Notes: generated from the sequence alone by a model not told the origin. A stretch of DNA of 21,951 nt from UBA4656 sp002405525 (GCA_036723735.1 DAIMGT010000066.1:1-21951); one strand, 5' to 3'. Shown: positions 1 through 7,367, numbered from the stretch's first letter. Numbers and translations are program-made.

Positions 1-455
1 TCGCGTTTCGTACGGGGCGCGATGAGTCGCGGAAGGGGCTATTCTCAACAGGCTGATAGGCAGGCTCGCGATCGACTGCTGCACGAACGCCGATGCACGG
101 CCGGCCGGCGTGTAAACACCCGGGGTACCCGACGTCCTCCCGACCGCTCCAGGTTCACGAGGACAGCCCCTCGCTACCGTGCCGTCGCGAGCATCGCCAG
201 CGCTGCTCGGCGCCGCGTCGCATCCGCCCCACTGGGAGACATCTTCAAAGGCACAGCCCTCGGGGACGTCACCGCCGACACGCGGCGCAAATCACCTCGG
301 CGCTGCCCGGACGCCGCGCGCCGGGGCGATCGACCGGTCGACTCCCCGCGAAGGACCTTCGCCCCATTCGCCGCCGGATCGCGCGTCTTCTCGACGTGCC
401 GGCCCTGCTGGCACCAGCGCGCCTGCGTGAACTTGCGACACGACGTTTGGTCGCT
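1..455. other. No supported gene (left edge)
   Basis: This stretch lies downstream of cheW. On the minus strand the frames are broken by stops (for example near 292, 269, 245, 174 and 155) and no ATG with a ribosome binding site opens a gene towards the left edge. Plus-strand open frames here are Arg/Ser/Pro-rich and run into cheW antisense, typical of high-GC shadow frames. No sigma-54 or sigma-28 site, tRNA-like fold or strong terminator was recognised. It may be a long intergenic region or decayed sequence. Confidence 0.5.
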
Positions 456-968
456 CTACTGCGCCGACTGCCCCGCAATGAGGCCGAGATCCGCACTCGT
501 CATCAGTTTCTCGATGTCGAGAAGGATCAGCATCCGCTGATCCACCGCCCCGATTCCCGTGATGAAGCGCGTGTCCATGGCGCTGCCGAACTCCGGAGCG
601 GGGCGCAACTGTTCGGAAGTGAGGGCGGTCACATCGGACACCGAATCGACCACCACGCTGACCACGCGGTTGTTCACGTTCAGCACGATCATCACCGTCG
701 AAGCGTCATACTTCGCTTCGCCGAGCTCGAACTTGAGCCGCAGGTCGAACACCGGCACGATGGTCCCGCGAAGATTGATGACGCCTTTGATGTAGTGCGG
801 CGCATCAGGCAGCCGCGTGACGGTGTCATAGCCACGAATTTCCTGCACCTTGAGGATGTCGACCCCATATTCCTCGCTGCCGAGGGTGAAGGTCAGGAAT
901 TCGCGTGACTCGGCCGCGGACAGCTGCATCGAAGCGCCGCCGGAGGTTTCGCTGGTCTGGACATACAT
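456..968 (-). CDS. cheW: CheW chemotaxis coupling protein
   Basis: Encodes a 170-residue CheW, the cytoplasmic adaptor that links the histidine kinase CheA to methyl-accepting receptors. After a short variable N-terminus, the CheW/SH3-like fold covers about residues 20-160, with the typical stretches EFLTFTLGSEEYGVDILKVQEIRG, LRGTIVPVFDLRLKF and VVDSVSDV. The length is normal for the family. The ATG at 968 is preceded by AAAGGAG at proper spacing, a strong ribosome binding site, and lies 15 bases after cheA1. It is the last visible gene of the STAS-cheY-cheA1-cheW operon, so it most likely serves CheA1. An internal Met at residue 14 is a possible alternative start but has no better context. 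Confidence 0.95.
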   Translation of the reverse strand: MYVQTSETSGGASMQLSAAESREFLTFTLGSEEYGVDILKVQEIRGYDTVTRLPDAPHYIKGVINLRGTIVPVFDLRLKFELGEAKYDASTVMIVLNVNNRVVSVVVDSVSDVTALTSEQLRPAPEFGSAMDTRFITGIGAVDQRMLILLDIEKLMTSADLGLIAGQSAQ

Positions 969-983
969 GGGTGCTCGCTCCTT

Positions 984-3029
984 TCAGGCGGCCTGGGCAA
1001 GTCCGCGGGTGATCCCGCCGACATCGACGATCAGTGCGACGCGTCCGTCGCCGAGGATGGTGGCGCCGGAAATTCCGTGAATCCGACGATAGTTCGTGTC
1101 GAGGCTCTTGACCACGACCTGCTGCTGGCCGACCAATTCATCGACCTCGAGCGCGATGCGACGCCCTTCGCTCTCGACAATCACCGCGATCGTGCTGGCG
1201 CGCTCGTTCAACGCCTGCTGCACCCCGAACGCGCTCGCCATGGAAACCAGCGGCAGGTATTCGCCCCTGACCCGCAGCAGGCGTCCCGTTCCGCTGATCG
1301 ATCGTATGTCGCTGTCACGCAGCTGCAGCGACTCGATGACGAAGCCGAGCGGAACGATAAAGACCTCCTCGGCGACCGCAACCGTCATCCCGTCGAGGAT
1401 TGCGAGCGTCAGAGGCAGACGGACCGTGATCTTCGTGCCGCGCCCGCGCTGACTCCAAACGTCAATCGAGCCGCCCAGTGCAACGATGTTCCTCTTCACG
1501 ACATCCATCCCGACGCCACGGCCGGACACATCCGTCACCGCACTGGCGGTCGACAAACCCGGCAGGAAGATCAACTGGAACAATTCGGCATCGCTGGCGT
1601 TGTCAGCGACCGCAATGCCGCGCGATCGCGCCTTCTCGACGATCCTCTGGACATCGAGGCCACGGCCGTCGTCGCCAACCTCGATCACGATGTGCCCTCC
1701 CTGATGCGAGGCGCTGAGCGTGATGGTCCCACATTCGTCCTTGCCAGCGGCGCGGCGCTCCGCGGGCGACTCCAGCCCGTGGTCGACGGCATTGCGGATC
1801 AGGTGGACGAGGGGATCGGAGATCTTCTCGATCACGCCCTTGTCGAGCTCGGTTCCCTCGCCGAGACTGCGGATGCGCACCTCCTTGCCGAGTTTGCCAG
1901 CGAGATCACGCACCATCCGCGGAAACCTGCTGAACACGAACTCGACGGGCAGCATGCGCACGCCCATGACCGCTTCCTGGAGGTCGCGGGTGTTACGGTC
2001 GAGCTGGCTCAACCCATTGATCAGCTTTTCGTTCGCGGCAGGGTCGATCGTTTCAGACAACTGCCGAAGCATCGCCTGCGTGATGACCAGCTCGCCCACC
2101 AAGTTGATCAAGGCGTCGACCTTCGAGACGGCGACTCTTATCGACGACTCGGTCGCCGCGGCGACTTGCGGCGCGGACCGGTCTTCGTGAAGGGAGACCA
2201 CCTTGCCGGTCGCGGTCGTCGGCGCCCCGGCGTCACGCTGCAGCGTCGCAGAAGGCGCCGTCCCTGCTTGCGATGCGCCCTTCGACTCCGCCACAGAGGA
2301 ACCGGCCGTGGTCGGAACGTCTGCAAGGGCCTCGATCGAGAGTTCGCAATCGCCCTCGACCCAGGCGAACAATTCCTCGACCGTTCCGCGAGCGACGCCG
2401 CCCTCCAGCTCGACCGTCCAGCCGAGGTGCGAAACCGTCGCGTCGAGATCGCCGAACTCCGGAAGGCGGGAAAGGTCGCAGCAAACCGTGCATCCGCCGA
2501 GCGCATGGAGTTCGGTCAGGATGCGCAAGGGATCATTGCCGGTTGCAAACAGCCCAGGGTGCGGCTGGAAGCGAATCCTCCATCCGCCTGGCGCTGGATC
2601 GGGCTGCGCCGCCACGGCGGGCGCCGACGTCGCCGCGGGCGCGCCGTCAAGAATCGACCCGAGACGTGCGCAGATCTCGGCGAGACGGCTGGCGTCAACG
2701 GGCTCGTTCGCCTGGGCGGCGTGCAGAAGGTGCCTCAGGACATCGACCGACGCGAGCAGCGCGTCCACCGCATCGCGCGAGATCGAGCGCTTGCCGGAGC
2801 GCATCTGGTCGAGCAGCGTCTCCAGAAGATGCGTCAGTTCGGTGATCGCCGTGAACCCGAACGAGCCGGCGCCGCCCTTCATCGAATGCGCCGCGCGAAA
2901 GATCGCGTTGATGAACTCGACGTCGTGATTCCCTTCGTCGAGCTTCAAGAGACCCGACTCCATCGTATCGAGACCCTCGCTGCTCTCTTCGAGGAAGGTG
3001 GCGACGAAACGCGACAGGTCGATTGCCAT
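984..3029 (-). CDS. cheA: CheA1 chemotaxis histidine kinase
   Basis: A 681-residue CheA, the cytoplasmic autokinase that phosphorylates CheY. Seen in order: Hpt domain with phospho-acceptor His48 (AAHSMKGGAGSF); a compact domain at about 148-240 starting WRIRFQPHPGLF, resembling the P2-like module of some CheA proteins; a linker; the dimerisation helices at about 297-360 (VSKVDALINLVGELVITQ); the ATPase with N box HLIRNAVDHG (409-418), G1 DDGRG (453-457), F box FLPGLST (488-494) and G2 GRGVGMD (503-509); and a C-terminal CheW-like domain. All catalytic motifs are intact. The open frame extends upstream into cheY, but Met at 3029 begins the conserved Hpt sequence and has GAGAGG upstream, so it is chosen. 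The operon context (STAS, CheY, CheW) suggests a second chemosensory pathway distinct from CheA2. Confidence 0.95.
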   Translation of the reverse strand: MAIDLSRFVATFLEESSEGLDTMESGLLKLDEGNHDVEFINAIFRAAHSMKGGAGSFGFTAITELTHLLETLLDQMRSGKRSISRDAVDALLASVDVLRHLLHAAQANEPVDASRLAEICARLGSILDGAPAATSAPAVAAQPDPAPGGWRIRFQPHPGLFATGNDPLRILTELHALGGCTVCCDLSRLPEFGDLDATVSHLGWTVELEGGVARGTVEELFAWVEGDCELSIEALADVPTTAGSSVAESKGASQAGTAPSATLQRDAGAPTTATGKVVSLHEDRSAPQVAAATESSIRVAVSKVDALINLVGELVITQAMLRQLSETIDPAANEKLINGLSQLDRNTRDLQEAVMGVRMLPVEFVFSRFPRMVRDLAGKLGKEVRIRSLGEGTELDKGVIEKISDPLVHLIRNAVDHGLESPAERRAAGKDECGTITLSASHQGGHIVIEVGDDGRGLDVQRIVEKARSRGIAVADNASDAELFQLIFLPGLSTASAVTDVSGRGVGMDVVKRNIVALGGSIDVWSQRGRGTKITVRLPLTLAILDGMTVAVAEEVFIVPLGFVIESLQLRDSDIRSISGTGRLLRVRGEYLPLVSMASAFGVQQALNERASTIAVIVESEGRRIALEVDELVGQQQVVVKSLDTNYRRIHGISGATILGDGRVALIVDVGGITRGLAQAA

Positions 3030-3122
3030 GGCGAAGTGTCTTGCCTCTCGTTGGACTTCAGGTTCGTTTGAGGGCGCGTGGCGCGACGCGGGCCGGACGT
3101 CTCGTGGGACCGCCCCCCAGCC

Positions 3123-3139
3123 GCGGCGCAAAGCGCCGC
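3123..3139. other. Hairpin between cheY and cheA1
   Basis: A perfect 7-bp inverted repeat, GCGGCGC-AAA-GCGCCGC, starts about 9 bases downstream of the cheY stop codon and inside the 119-base cheY-cheA1 gap. No T-run follows on the minus strand, so it is not a classical terminator. It may protect the upstream mRNA end or partly attenuate, but that is inference. Confidence 0.5.
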
Positions 3140-3148
3140 AGACGTGGG

Positions 3149-3514
3149 TCAGGCCAGCACTTTCTTCAGCGTGTTGAGCAGCTGATCCGGATCGAAAGGC
3201 TTGACGAGCCAACCGGTGGCGCCGGCTGCCTTGCCTTCCATCTTCTTCTCGGGCCCGGCCTCGGTGGTGAGCATCAGCAGCGGAGTGAAGCGATAGTTCG
3301 GCAACTGGCGGAGCTGCCGGATCAACGAGATGCCGTCCATGTTCGGCATGTTGACGTCGGCGATGACCGCAGTGAACCGTTCACCCTTCGCCTTCTCCAG
3401 TGCGACTGCGCCATCCTCGGCTTCAATCACGGAATAGCCTGCCGACTTCAGCGTGAAGGCGACCATCTGGCGCATGGATGCCGAATCGTCGACAGCGAGT
3501 ATGAGGCCGCTCAT
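3149..3514 (-). CDS. CheY-type single-domain response regulator
   Basis: A 121-residue receiver domain with no output domain. It has the acidic pair Asp9/Asp10, phospho-acceptor Asp53 (VIADVNMPNMDG), Thr83/Thr84 and Lys105 (LVKPF). The switch aromatic that is Tyr106 in E. coli CheY is Trp102 here. It is probably phosphorylated by CheA1 encoded just downstream, and may act on something other than the flagellar switch, or as a phosphate sink. Its ATG overlaps the stop of the STAS gene in an ATGA, indicating translational coupling. It differs clearly from the CheY at 12461, which fits the flagellar CheY better. Confidence 0.93.
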   Translation of the reverse strand: MSGLILAVDDSASMRQMVAFTLKSAGYSVIEAEDGAVALEKAKGERFTAVIADVNMPNMDGISLIRQLRQLPNYRFTPLLMLTTEAGPEKKMEGKAAGATGWLVKPFDPDQLLNTLKKVLA

Positions 3515-3798
3515 TGCACAGTCTCCGTGGTGTCAAGTCCGAGTGTTCGCGTCATTCCCAAGGCCCGCGCGGCGTCGCGCAGAATCGGGGCTGGGTCGCT
3601 GATTCGAGTGGAGCGACCGGCCGCACTGCGGGCCATCGCGAAGGCCACGAGCACCTGCATCGATGCGCAGTGCAATCGCGCGACGGAGGAACCATCGATG
3701 GCCACCGGTCGCCTCGCAGCAACTGCAGGTGCCAGCGTGTCGCGCAAACCGCTCGCGGCCTCGATTCCGAGGTCCGCGTCAAGCACGAATGTTCGCAT
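3511..3798 (-). CDS. STAS-domain protein (anti-sigma-antagonist-like)
   Basis: A 95-residue protein that fits the STAS fold: an N-terminal strand, the segment PVAIDGSSVARLHCASMQVLVAF and a C-terminal helix pair. In SpoIIAA-type antagonists the loop before the helix is DSSG with a phosphorylated Ser; here the aligned residues are His43-Cys-Ala-Ser-Met, so the usual phosphorylation site is not conserved. Its role in chemosensory operons is not established; a scaffold or binding-partner role is inference. It is the first gene of the operon, with GGAG about 8 bases before the ATG, a sigma-54 promoter upstream, and an ATGA overlap with cheY. Confidence 0.8.
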   Translation of the reverse strand: MRTFVLDADLGIEAASGLRDTLAPAVAARRPVAIDGSSVARLHCASMQVLVAFAMARSAAGRSTRISDPAPILRDAARALGMTRTLGLDTTETVQ

Positions 3799-3851
3799 TG
3801 CGTTTCTCCGCCAGAAAAGCGCGTGTCGGACGCACGCGCGCCTGTTGTGTC

Positions 3852-3867
3852 AGCAAGTCGCGTGCCA
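3852..3867 (-). promoter_or_regulatory. Sigma-54 promoter of STAS-cheY-cheA1-cheW
   Basis: On the minus strand the sequence reads TGGCACG-N4-TTGCT, a full match to the -24/-12 consensus, with the invariant GG and GC ten bases apart. The predicted start of transcription is near 3841, giving a leader of about 42 bases before the STAS gene ATG at 3798. It lies in the 154-base gap downstream of the long cheW. An enhancer-binding activator such as FleQ would be required; no activator site was recognised. Confidence 0.8.
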
Positions 3868-3952
3868 AACCCGCATTGCCCGTGCCGATGAACGACATCC
3901 CGGCCACGATCTCCCCAGACTCCGCTTGTAGAGCATGGGTTCCACGGCACCA

Positions 3953-4663
3953 TCAGTGCGTGACCAGGCGTGCAGCATCGAGCGCGACAACCAGATCCGC
4001 CCCGCGACGCAGCAAACCGCGGAACCAGTCTGAAGGGAGCGCCGCGTGAACCAGACCCGACTGCCTGAATTCGTCGGCACCGGCGTTGAACACTTCGGTC
4101 ACGGAATCGACCAGCAGGCCGAGAACGATGCCGTCATGCTCCAGCACGATGATGCGAGTCGGTGACGCGATTGCGGCGGCGTCGAGGCCCATGCGTCTGC
4201 GCAGACTGATCACCTGAACGATCTGGCCACGCAGGTTCATTACCCCCACGGTGTCCGCATCCGCACCGACCACTGGGGCGATGTCCGGGACGGGAACCAC
4301 CTCTTGCACGTTCTTGACTGCGAGTGCGTAGGTCTGGCCGGCCAGCGACAGGCCCAGCCACCGGATCGGTTCCGATGTGGCGCTCGCGCCGGTCGGATCC
4401 GGAGTGACGACCGCCGACAGCCCGTCCTGCGGTTCGCTCACGAAGGGCGCGCGGTGGTCGGCAGGCGGGCCTCGTTCTTGCGGCGAGCGCGATGCTGCAG
4501 GGGCGGGCGCCGGTGTCGGCGACGGCGCCGGCGCGGGTAGCGCTTCGCCCTTCAGCGGTGGCGCGGGGACCACTGCCAGCTTCGACGGGGGCGCGGTCGC
4601 CTGCACGATGGTGGAGCCGAGCAACCCGTCGAAGTAATTGTCCAGTGCATCGGCATGGGTCAT
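3953..4663 (-). CDS. CheW-like protein with long Pro/Ala-rich N-terminus
   Basis: A 236-residue protein: a short conserved head (ALDNYFDGLLG, residues 6-16), then a disordered Pro/Ala-rich linker to about residue 98, then a CheW domain (about 100-233: IRWLGLSLAGQTYALAVKNVQEVV, MNLRGQIVQVISLRRRMGL, LGLLVDSVTEVF). Such CheW variants usually follow motCD-parA in polar-flagellate gammaproteobacteria. It probably couples receptors to the kinase, with the N-terminal motif and linker binding a partner such as the ParA-like ATPase (inference). The start at 4663 overlaps the parA stop in an ATGA; the open frame continues upstream but only as an antisense-type shadow over parA. It is the last gene of the motC-motD-parA-cheW set. 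Confidence 0.88.
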   Translation of the reverse strand: MTHADALDNYFDGLLGSTIVQATAPPSKLAVVPAPPLKGEALPAPAPSPTPAPAPAASRSPQERGPPADHRAPFVSEPQDGLSAVVTPDPTGASATSEPIRWLGLSLAGQTYALAVKNVQEVVPVPDIAPVVGADADTVGVMNLRGQIVQVISLRRRMGLDAAAIASPTRIIVLEHDGIVLGLLVDSVTEVFNAGADEFRQSGLVHAALPSDWFRGLLRRGADLVVALDAARLVTH

Positions 4664-5439
4664 GCCGCCTTCTCCTCGGGGAATGGCGTGCTGCGGAGCC
4701 AGGTCAGCAGCCGCGCGTAGGCAACGACACCGCGCGAAGGCGCGTGAGCGACCGGTATCGCCACATCCGCCCGACTGGCCTCGCGTAGTCGAGTGTCGAC
4801 TGGAATCTCTTCCTCCCACACGAGGTCGCCGTGGGCCTGGCGAAGGGCCGTCAGCGTGTCCTGCGCGGCCCGGGTTCGCCGGTCGTACAGCGTGGGAACG
4901 ATACGGATCGGCAGCGCGCGGTTGCGGGAGCGCTCGATCATCTGGGCGGTCCGCAAGAGTCCGGAAAGCCCGTGCATGGCGAGCGGCTCGGTCTGGGTGG
5001 GCGCGATCAAAAGGTCGGATGCGGCAAGCGCACTCACCATCAGCAGACCAAGGGTGGGCGGGCAATCGAGGATCAGCGTGTCGTAAGCCGGTGCAACCTC
5101 GGCCAGCGCGCGCGACAAGACCAGACCCATGCCCTGCCTGCCGATGCCCTGCCGCTCGACGGTGGCGAGCGCCGCCTGGGCGGGCAATACATCGAGGTTC
5201 GACGCGCCTCCCGGCCGCAGCAGGCCGGCCACGGCCGGCGGCGCTGCGGCGAAAAGGTCGGCTGTGCCGCGCGGCTCAGGCCCGTTGCCGCCGCCCAGCC
5301 AGTGGCTGAGCGAGGCGTGCGGGTCGAGATCGATTGCGAGCACCCGTTTACCTTCAGCCGCGACGAGGCTGGCTAAAGCGACCGCTGTCGTGGTCTTGCC
5401 GACGCCTCCCTTTTGATTGGCTACGCACCAAATGCTCAT
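4660..5439 (-). CDS. ParA/Soj-family ATPase of the chemotaxis/stator operon
   Basis: A 259-residue ParA-like ATPase with deviant Walker A KGGVGKTT (residues 10-17), the ATPase signature AIDLDPHASLSHWLGG (35-50) and Walker B region LILDCPPTLGLLM. Family members in this gene position (ParC/ParP-type systems) position chemotaxis arrays at the cell pole and distribute them at division. The neighbouring CheW-like gene supports that role over chromosome partitioning, and no parB-like gene is present. The start at 5439 overlaps the motD stop in an ATGA. A sigma-54-like site lies just upstream inside motD. Confidence 0.9.
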   Translation of the reverse strand: MSIWCVANQKGGVGKTTTAVALASLVAAEGKRVLAIDLDPHASLSHWLGGGNGPEPRGTADLFAAAPPAVAGLLRPGGASNLDVLPAQAALATVERQGIGRQGMGLVLSRALAEVAPAYDTLILDCPPTLGLLMVSALAASDLLIAPTQTEPLAMHGLSGLLRTAQMIERSRNRALPIRIVPTLYDRRTRAAQDTLTALRQAHGDLVWEEEIPVDTRLREASRADVAIPVAHAPSRGVVAYARLLTWLRSTPFPEEKAA

Positions 5440-6347
5440 GGACGCCCTCCGGACATGGCCGGTGCAGGGCTCGTGCCACGATTCGCCAGCGGTCCGGCGG
5501 GCGGCAGGTCGTCCACCTCGTCGGCGTCAGGCTCGGCGAGGATCACCAGCACGACGCGGCGATTCTGGTTTCGCCCTTCGGCGCTCGCGTTGCTGGCCTT
5601 CGGTCGTTCAGCGCCGTAACCGATCACCGCCACTCGAGATGGCGCGACGCCGCCGGCCACGAACAGTCGCACCACGCTCGCGGCGCGCGCGGCCGAAAGT
5701 TCCCAGTTCGAGGGAAACACTGCGCTGGCAATCGGTTGGTCGTCGGTGTGGCCCTCGACCTTGATCGGGTTCGGGAACGGCGCCATTGTCGCGGCGATGC
5801 GCCGCACCAGCGCATCTGCGGCCGACTGCAGCGTCGCCGACCCCGACCCGAACAGAATGTCGGCGCGCATCTCGACCTCGAGGAACAATGAGTTGGCGCG
5901 TACCGCCACCTCGCCGCTGTCAATCAGCCCCGCGAGCGCGCTGCGCAACTGTTTGGCGAGTGCGCCGAGCTGCTGCTGCTGCATGGCATCGCGGAGACTG
6001 CGCGGGTTGCCGATCCGGGCGAAGTCGTCCCGCCGCACGGCTCCCGCCTCCGGACGGCGCGGGACGCCCAGCGACGCCAGCGCGATCGGCGGCGCAATCG
6101 GTCCCGAACCGGGAGTCGCTTCGCGCGGAGTCGTCGCCCCTACCTGTACCGGCTCGATCACGCGAGGCGGAGCACCGAACGCCTCGGACAACGAATCGGA
6201 GAGCACGCGGTACTTGCCCTCGTTGACCGACGAAATCGCGTACATCACGACGAAAAATGCGAGCAAGAGGGTGATCAAATCGCCGTAGGGAATCGCCCAC
6301 GCCTCGTGATTGACGTGTTCCTCGTGGCGTTGGTGGCGGCGGGCCAT
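5436..6347 (-). CDS. motD: Flagellar stator protein MotD (MotB/OmpA family)
   Basis: A 303-residue B-type stator subunit. A single membrane helix lies at about 17-42 (AIPYGDLITLLLAFFVVMYAIS) and carries the proton-binding Asp23, equivalent to MotB Asp32. A periplasmic linker follows, then an OmpA/MotB peptidoglycan-binding domain at about 150-275 (VEGHTDDQP, SNWELSAARAASVV, VAVIGYGAERP, NRRVVL). It anchors the MotC/MotD ion channel to the cell wall. It begins 12 bases after motC, and its stop overlaps parA. The assignment to the MotCD rather than MotAB type rests on the motC-motD-parA-cheW order and is an inference. Confidence 0.92.
   Translation of the reverse strand: MARRHQRHEEHVNHEAWAIPYGDLITLLLAFFVVMYAISSVNEGKYRVLSDSLSEAFGAPPRVIEPVQVGATTPREATPGSGPIAPPIALASLGVPRRPEAGAVRRDDFARIGNPRSLRDAMQQQQLGALAKQLRSALAGLIDSGEVAVRANSLFLEVEMRADILFGSGSATLQSAADALVRRIAATMAPFPNPIKVEGHTDDQPIASAVFPSNWELSAARAASVVRLFVAGGVAPSRVAVIGYGAERPKASNASAEGRNQNRRVVLVILAEPDADEVDDLPPAGPLANRGTSPAPAMSGGRP
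5463..5478 (-). promoter_or_regulatory. Possible internal sigma-54 promoter before parA
   Basis: The minus strand reads TGGCACG-N4-CTGCA, one mismatch from TGGCACG-N4-TTGCA, with the key GG-N10-GC intact. It lies inside the end of motD, and its predicted transcription start is about 13 bases before the parA ATG. In high-GC coding sequence such a match can occur by chance. Confidence 0.3.
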
Positions 6348-6359
6348 GACCAGCGGTGC

Positions 6360-7100
6360 TCAGTGCAGGAAGCCCTTCAGGCGCGACTCGATGTTGCGCG
6401 GGTTGTCTCCACGCGCGATCGCGATCAGGCCCTCGAGCAGCATCTCGCGTTCGCGGGACTGGTTGCCGATCGCGGCCTTCAACTTGTTGGCCGCGGGCAG
6501 GAACATCAGGTTGGCCGACGCAATGCCATAGATGGTGGCGGTGAAGGCGGCCGCGATGCCAGTCCCGAGTTTCGACGGGTCGTTGAGGTTCTGCATCACC
6601 GCCATCAGCCCCAGAACGGCGCCGATCAGGCCCATGGTGGGCGCGTATATGCCCATGGACTCGAACACCCGCGCGGCCGCCTTGTCGCGGTGGTCGAGGG
6701 CATCGATCTCGATTTCCATGGTGGCGCGGATCGACTCGGGTTCCGCACCGTCGACGAGCATCTGCAGTCCCTTGCGCGCGAACGGATCGGCCTGGGCATC
6801 GACCTGCCCTTCGAGACCCAGCAAACCGACTTTGCGTGCGGTGTTGCTCCAGTCGATGATCTGGCGGATCAGTTCGTCGCCATCGTGTGCCGGCGGCCAG
6901 AACACCCATCCGAGCAGACGAAAGGCGCGCTTGAAGGTCGACAGCGGCGTCTGCACCAGGATCGCGGCGAAGGTGCCCACGATCACGATCACGAAAGCAG
7001 CTCCAGAGGCGAGGCCGGCTACGCCCGCGCCCTTGAGCACGCTGCCGCCGACGATCGCCGCCAGCGCCAGCAGCAGCCCGACGAGCGTAAGGATGTCCAT
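6360..7100 (-). CDS. motC: Flagellar stator protein MotC (MotA family)
   Basis: A 246-residue A-type stator subunit of the MotA/ExbB family, in the inner membrane. It starts MDILTLVGLLLALAAIVGG, as MotC/MotA homologues do; a second membrane helix lies at about 30-50, and two more at about 148-170 and 178-204 around IYAPTMGLIGAVLGLMAVM and AAAFTATIYGIASANLMFL. The cytoplasmic loop between them is charged, as expected for contact with FliG. It forms the ion channel with MotD. The open frame extends upstream to 7409, but the ATG at 7100 matches the family N-terminus. No Shine-Dalgarno sequence precedes it, and a sigma-28 promoter ends only 8 bases upstream, suggesting a leaderless message. Confidence 0.92.
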   Translation of the reverse strand: MDILTLVGLLLALAAIVGGSVLKGAGVAGLASGAAFVIVIVGTFAAILVQTPLSTFKRAFRLLGWVFWPPAHDGDELIRQIIDWSNTARKVGLLGLEGQVDAQADPFARKGLQMLVDGAEPESIRATMEIEIDALDHRDKAAARVFESMGIYAPTMGLIGAVLGLMAVMQNLNDPSKLGTGIAAAFTATIYGIASANLMFLPAANKLKAAIGNQSREREMLLEGLIAIARGDNPRNIESRLKGFLH

Positions 7101-7108
7101 CGTGGCCA

Positions 7109-7135
7109 ATATCGGCGGCAACGCGGCGGAATTGA
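7109..7135 (-). promoter_or_regulatory. Sigma-28 (FliA) promoter of motC-motD-parA-cheW
   Basis: On the minus strand TCAA (7132-7135) and GCCGATAT (7109-7116) are separated by exactly 15 bases. The FliA consensus is TCAA/TAAA-N15-GCCGATAA. Only 8 bases separate the -10 element from the motC ATG, so the transcription start should fall on or just before the A of the start codon. Confidence 0.75.
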
Positions 7136-7351
7136 GATCGGGGACCGCGGAAGAACGGGTCGGGATGTTCCCGACGCGCGGGCCGCCTGTCGGGATGTCG
7201 ACGCGGTTCACGGCCGGTCGATTGCAGCCGGCGCGCAGCACGTGGAAGCGGATGCGCGGGTAACGCACAGCCCGGCGGCGCGCCGGCGGATCGCCCCCTG
7301 CACCTGCCTCGCACGCCTCGCGCGGGCGCGTGGACGAGTTCAGAGGGTTCC

Positions 7352-7367
7352 TAGCACGCCCCTTGCA
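7352..7367 (+). promoter_or_regulatory. Sigma-54-like promoter of flhA
   Basis: The sequence TAGCACG-N4-TTGCA differs from the sigma-54 consensus TGGCACG-N4-TTGCA only at one of the two -24 G residues; spacing is exact. Predicted transcription starts near 7378, 44 bases before the flhA ATG. flhA operons of polar flagellates such as Pseudomonas are known to be sigma-54 dependent, which supports the call. Confidence 0.6.

Noticed and set aside
89..96. GCCGATGC resembling a FliA -10 box
   Set aside because: No TCAA or TAAA 15 bases upstream and no gene downstream.
408..426. TGGCAC start resembling a sigma-54 -24 box
   Set aside because: No TTGC at the required spacing.
22..908. Long plus-strand open frames over and before cheW
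   Set aside because: Arg/Pro/His-rich composition, no ribosome binding site, and largely antisense to cheW; typical of high-GC shadow frames.
1077..3071. 664-codon plus-strand open frame antisense to cheA1
   Set aside because: The opposite strand encodes a full CheA with all motifs; the antisense translation shows no domain and has biased composition.
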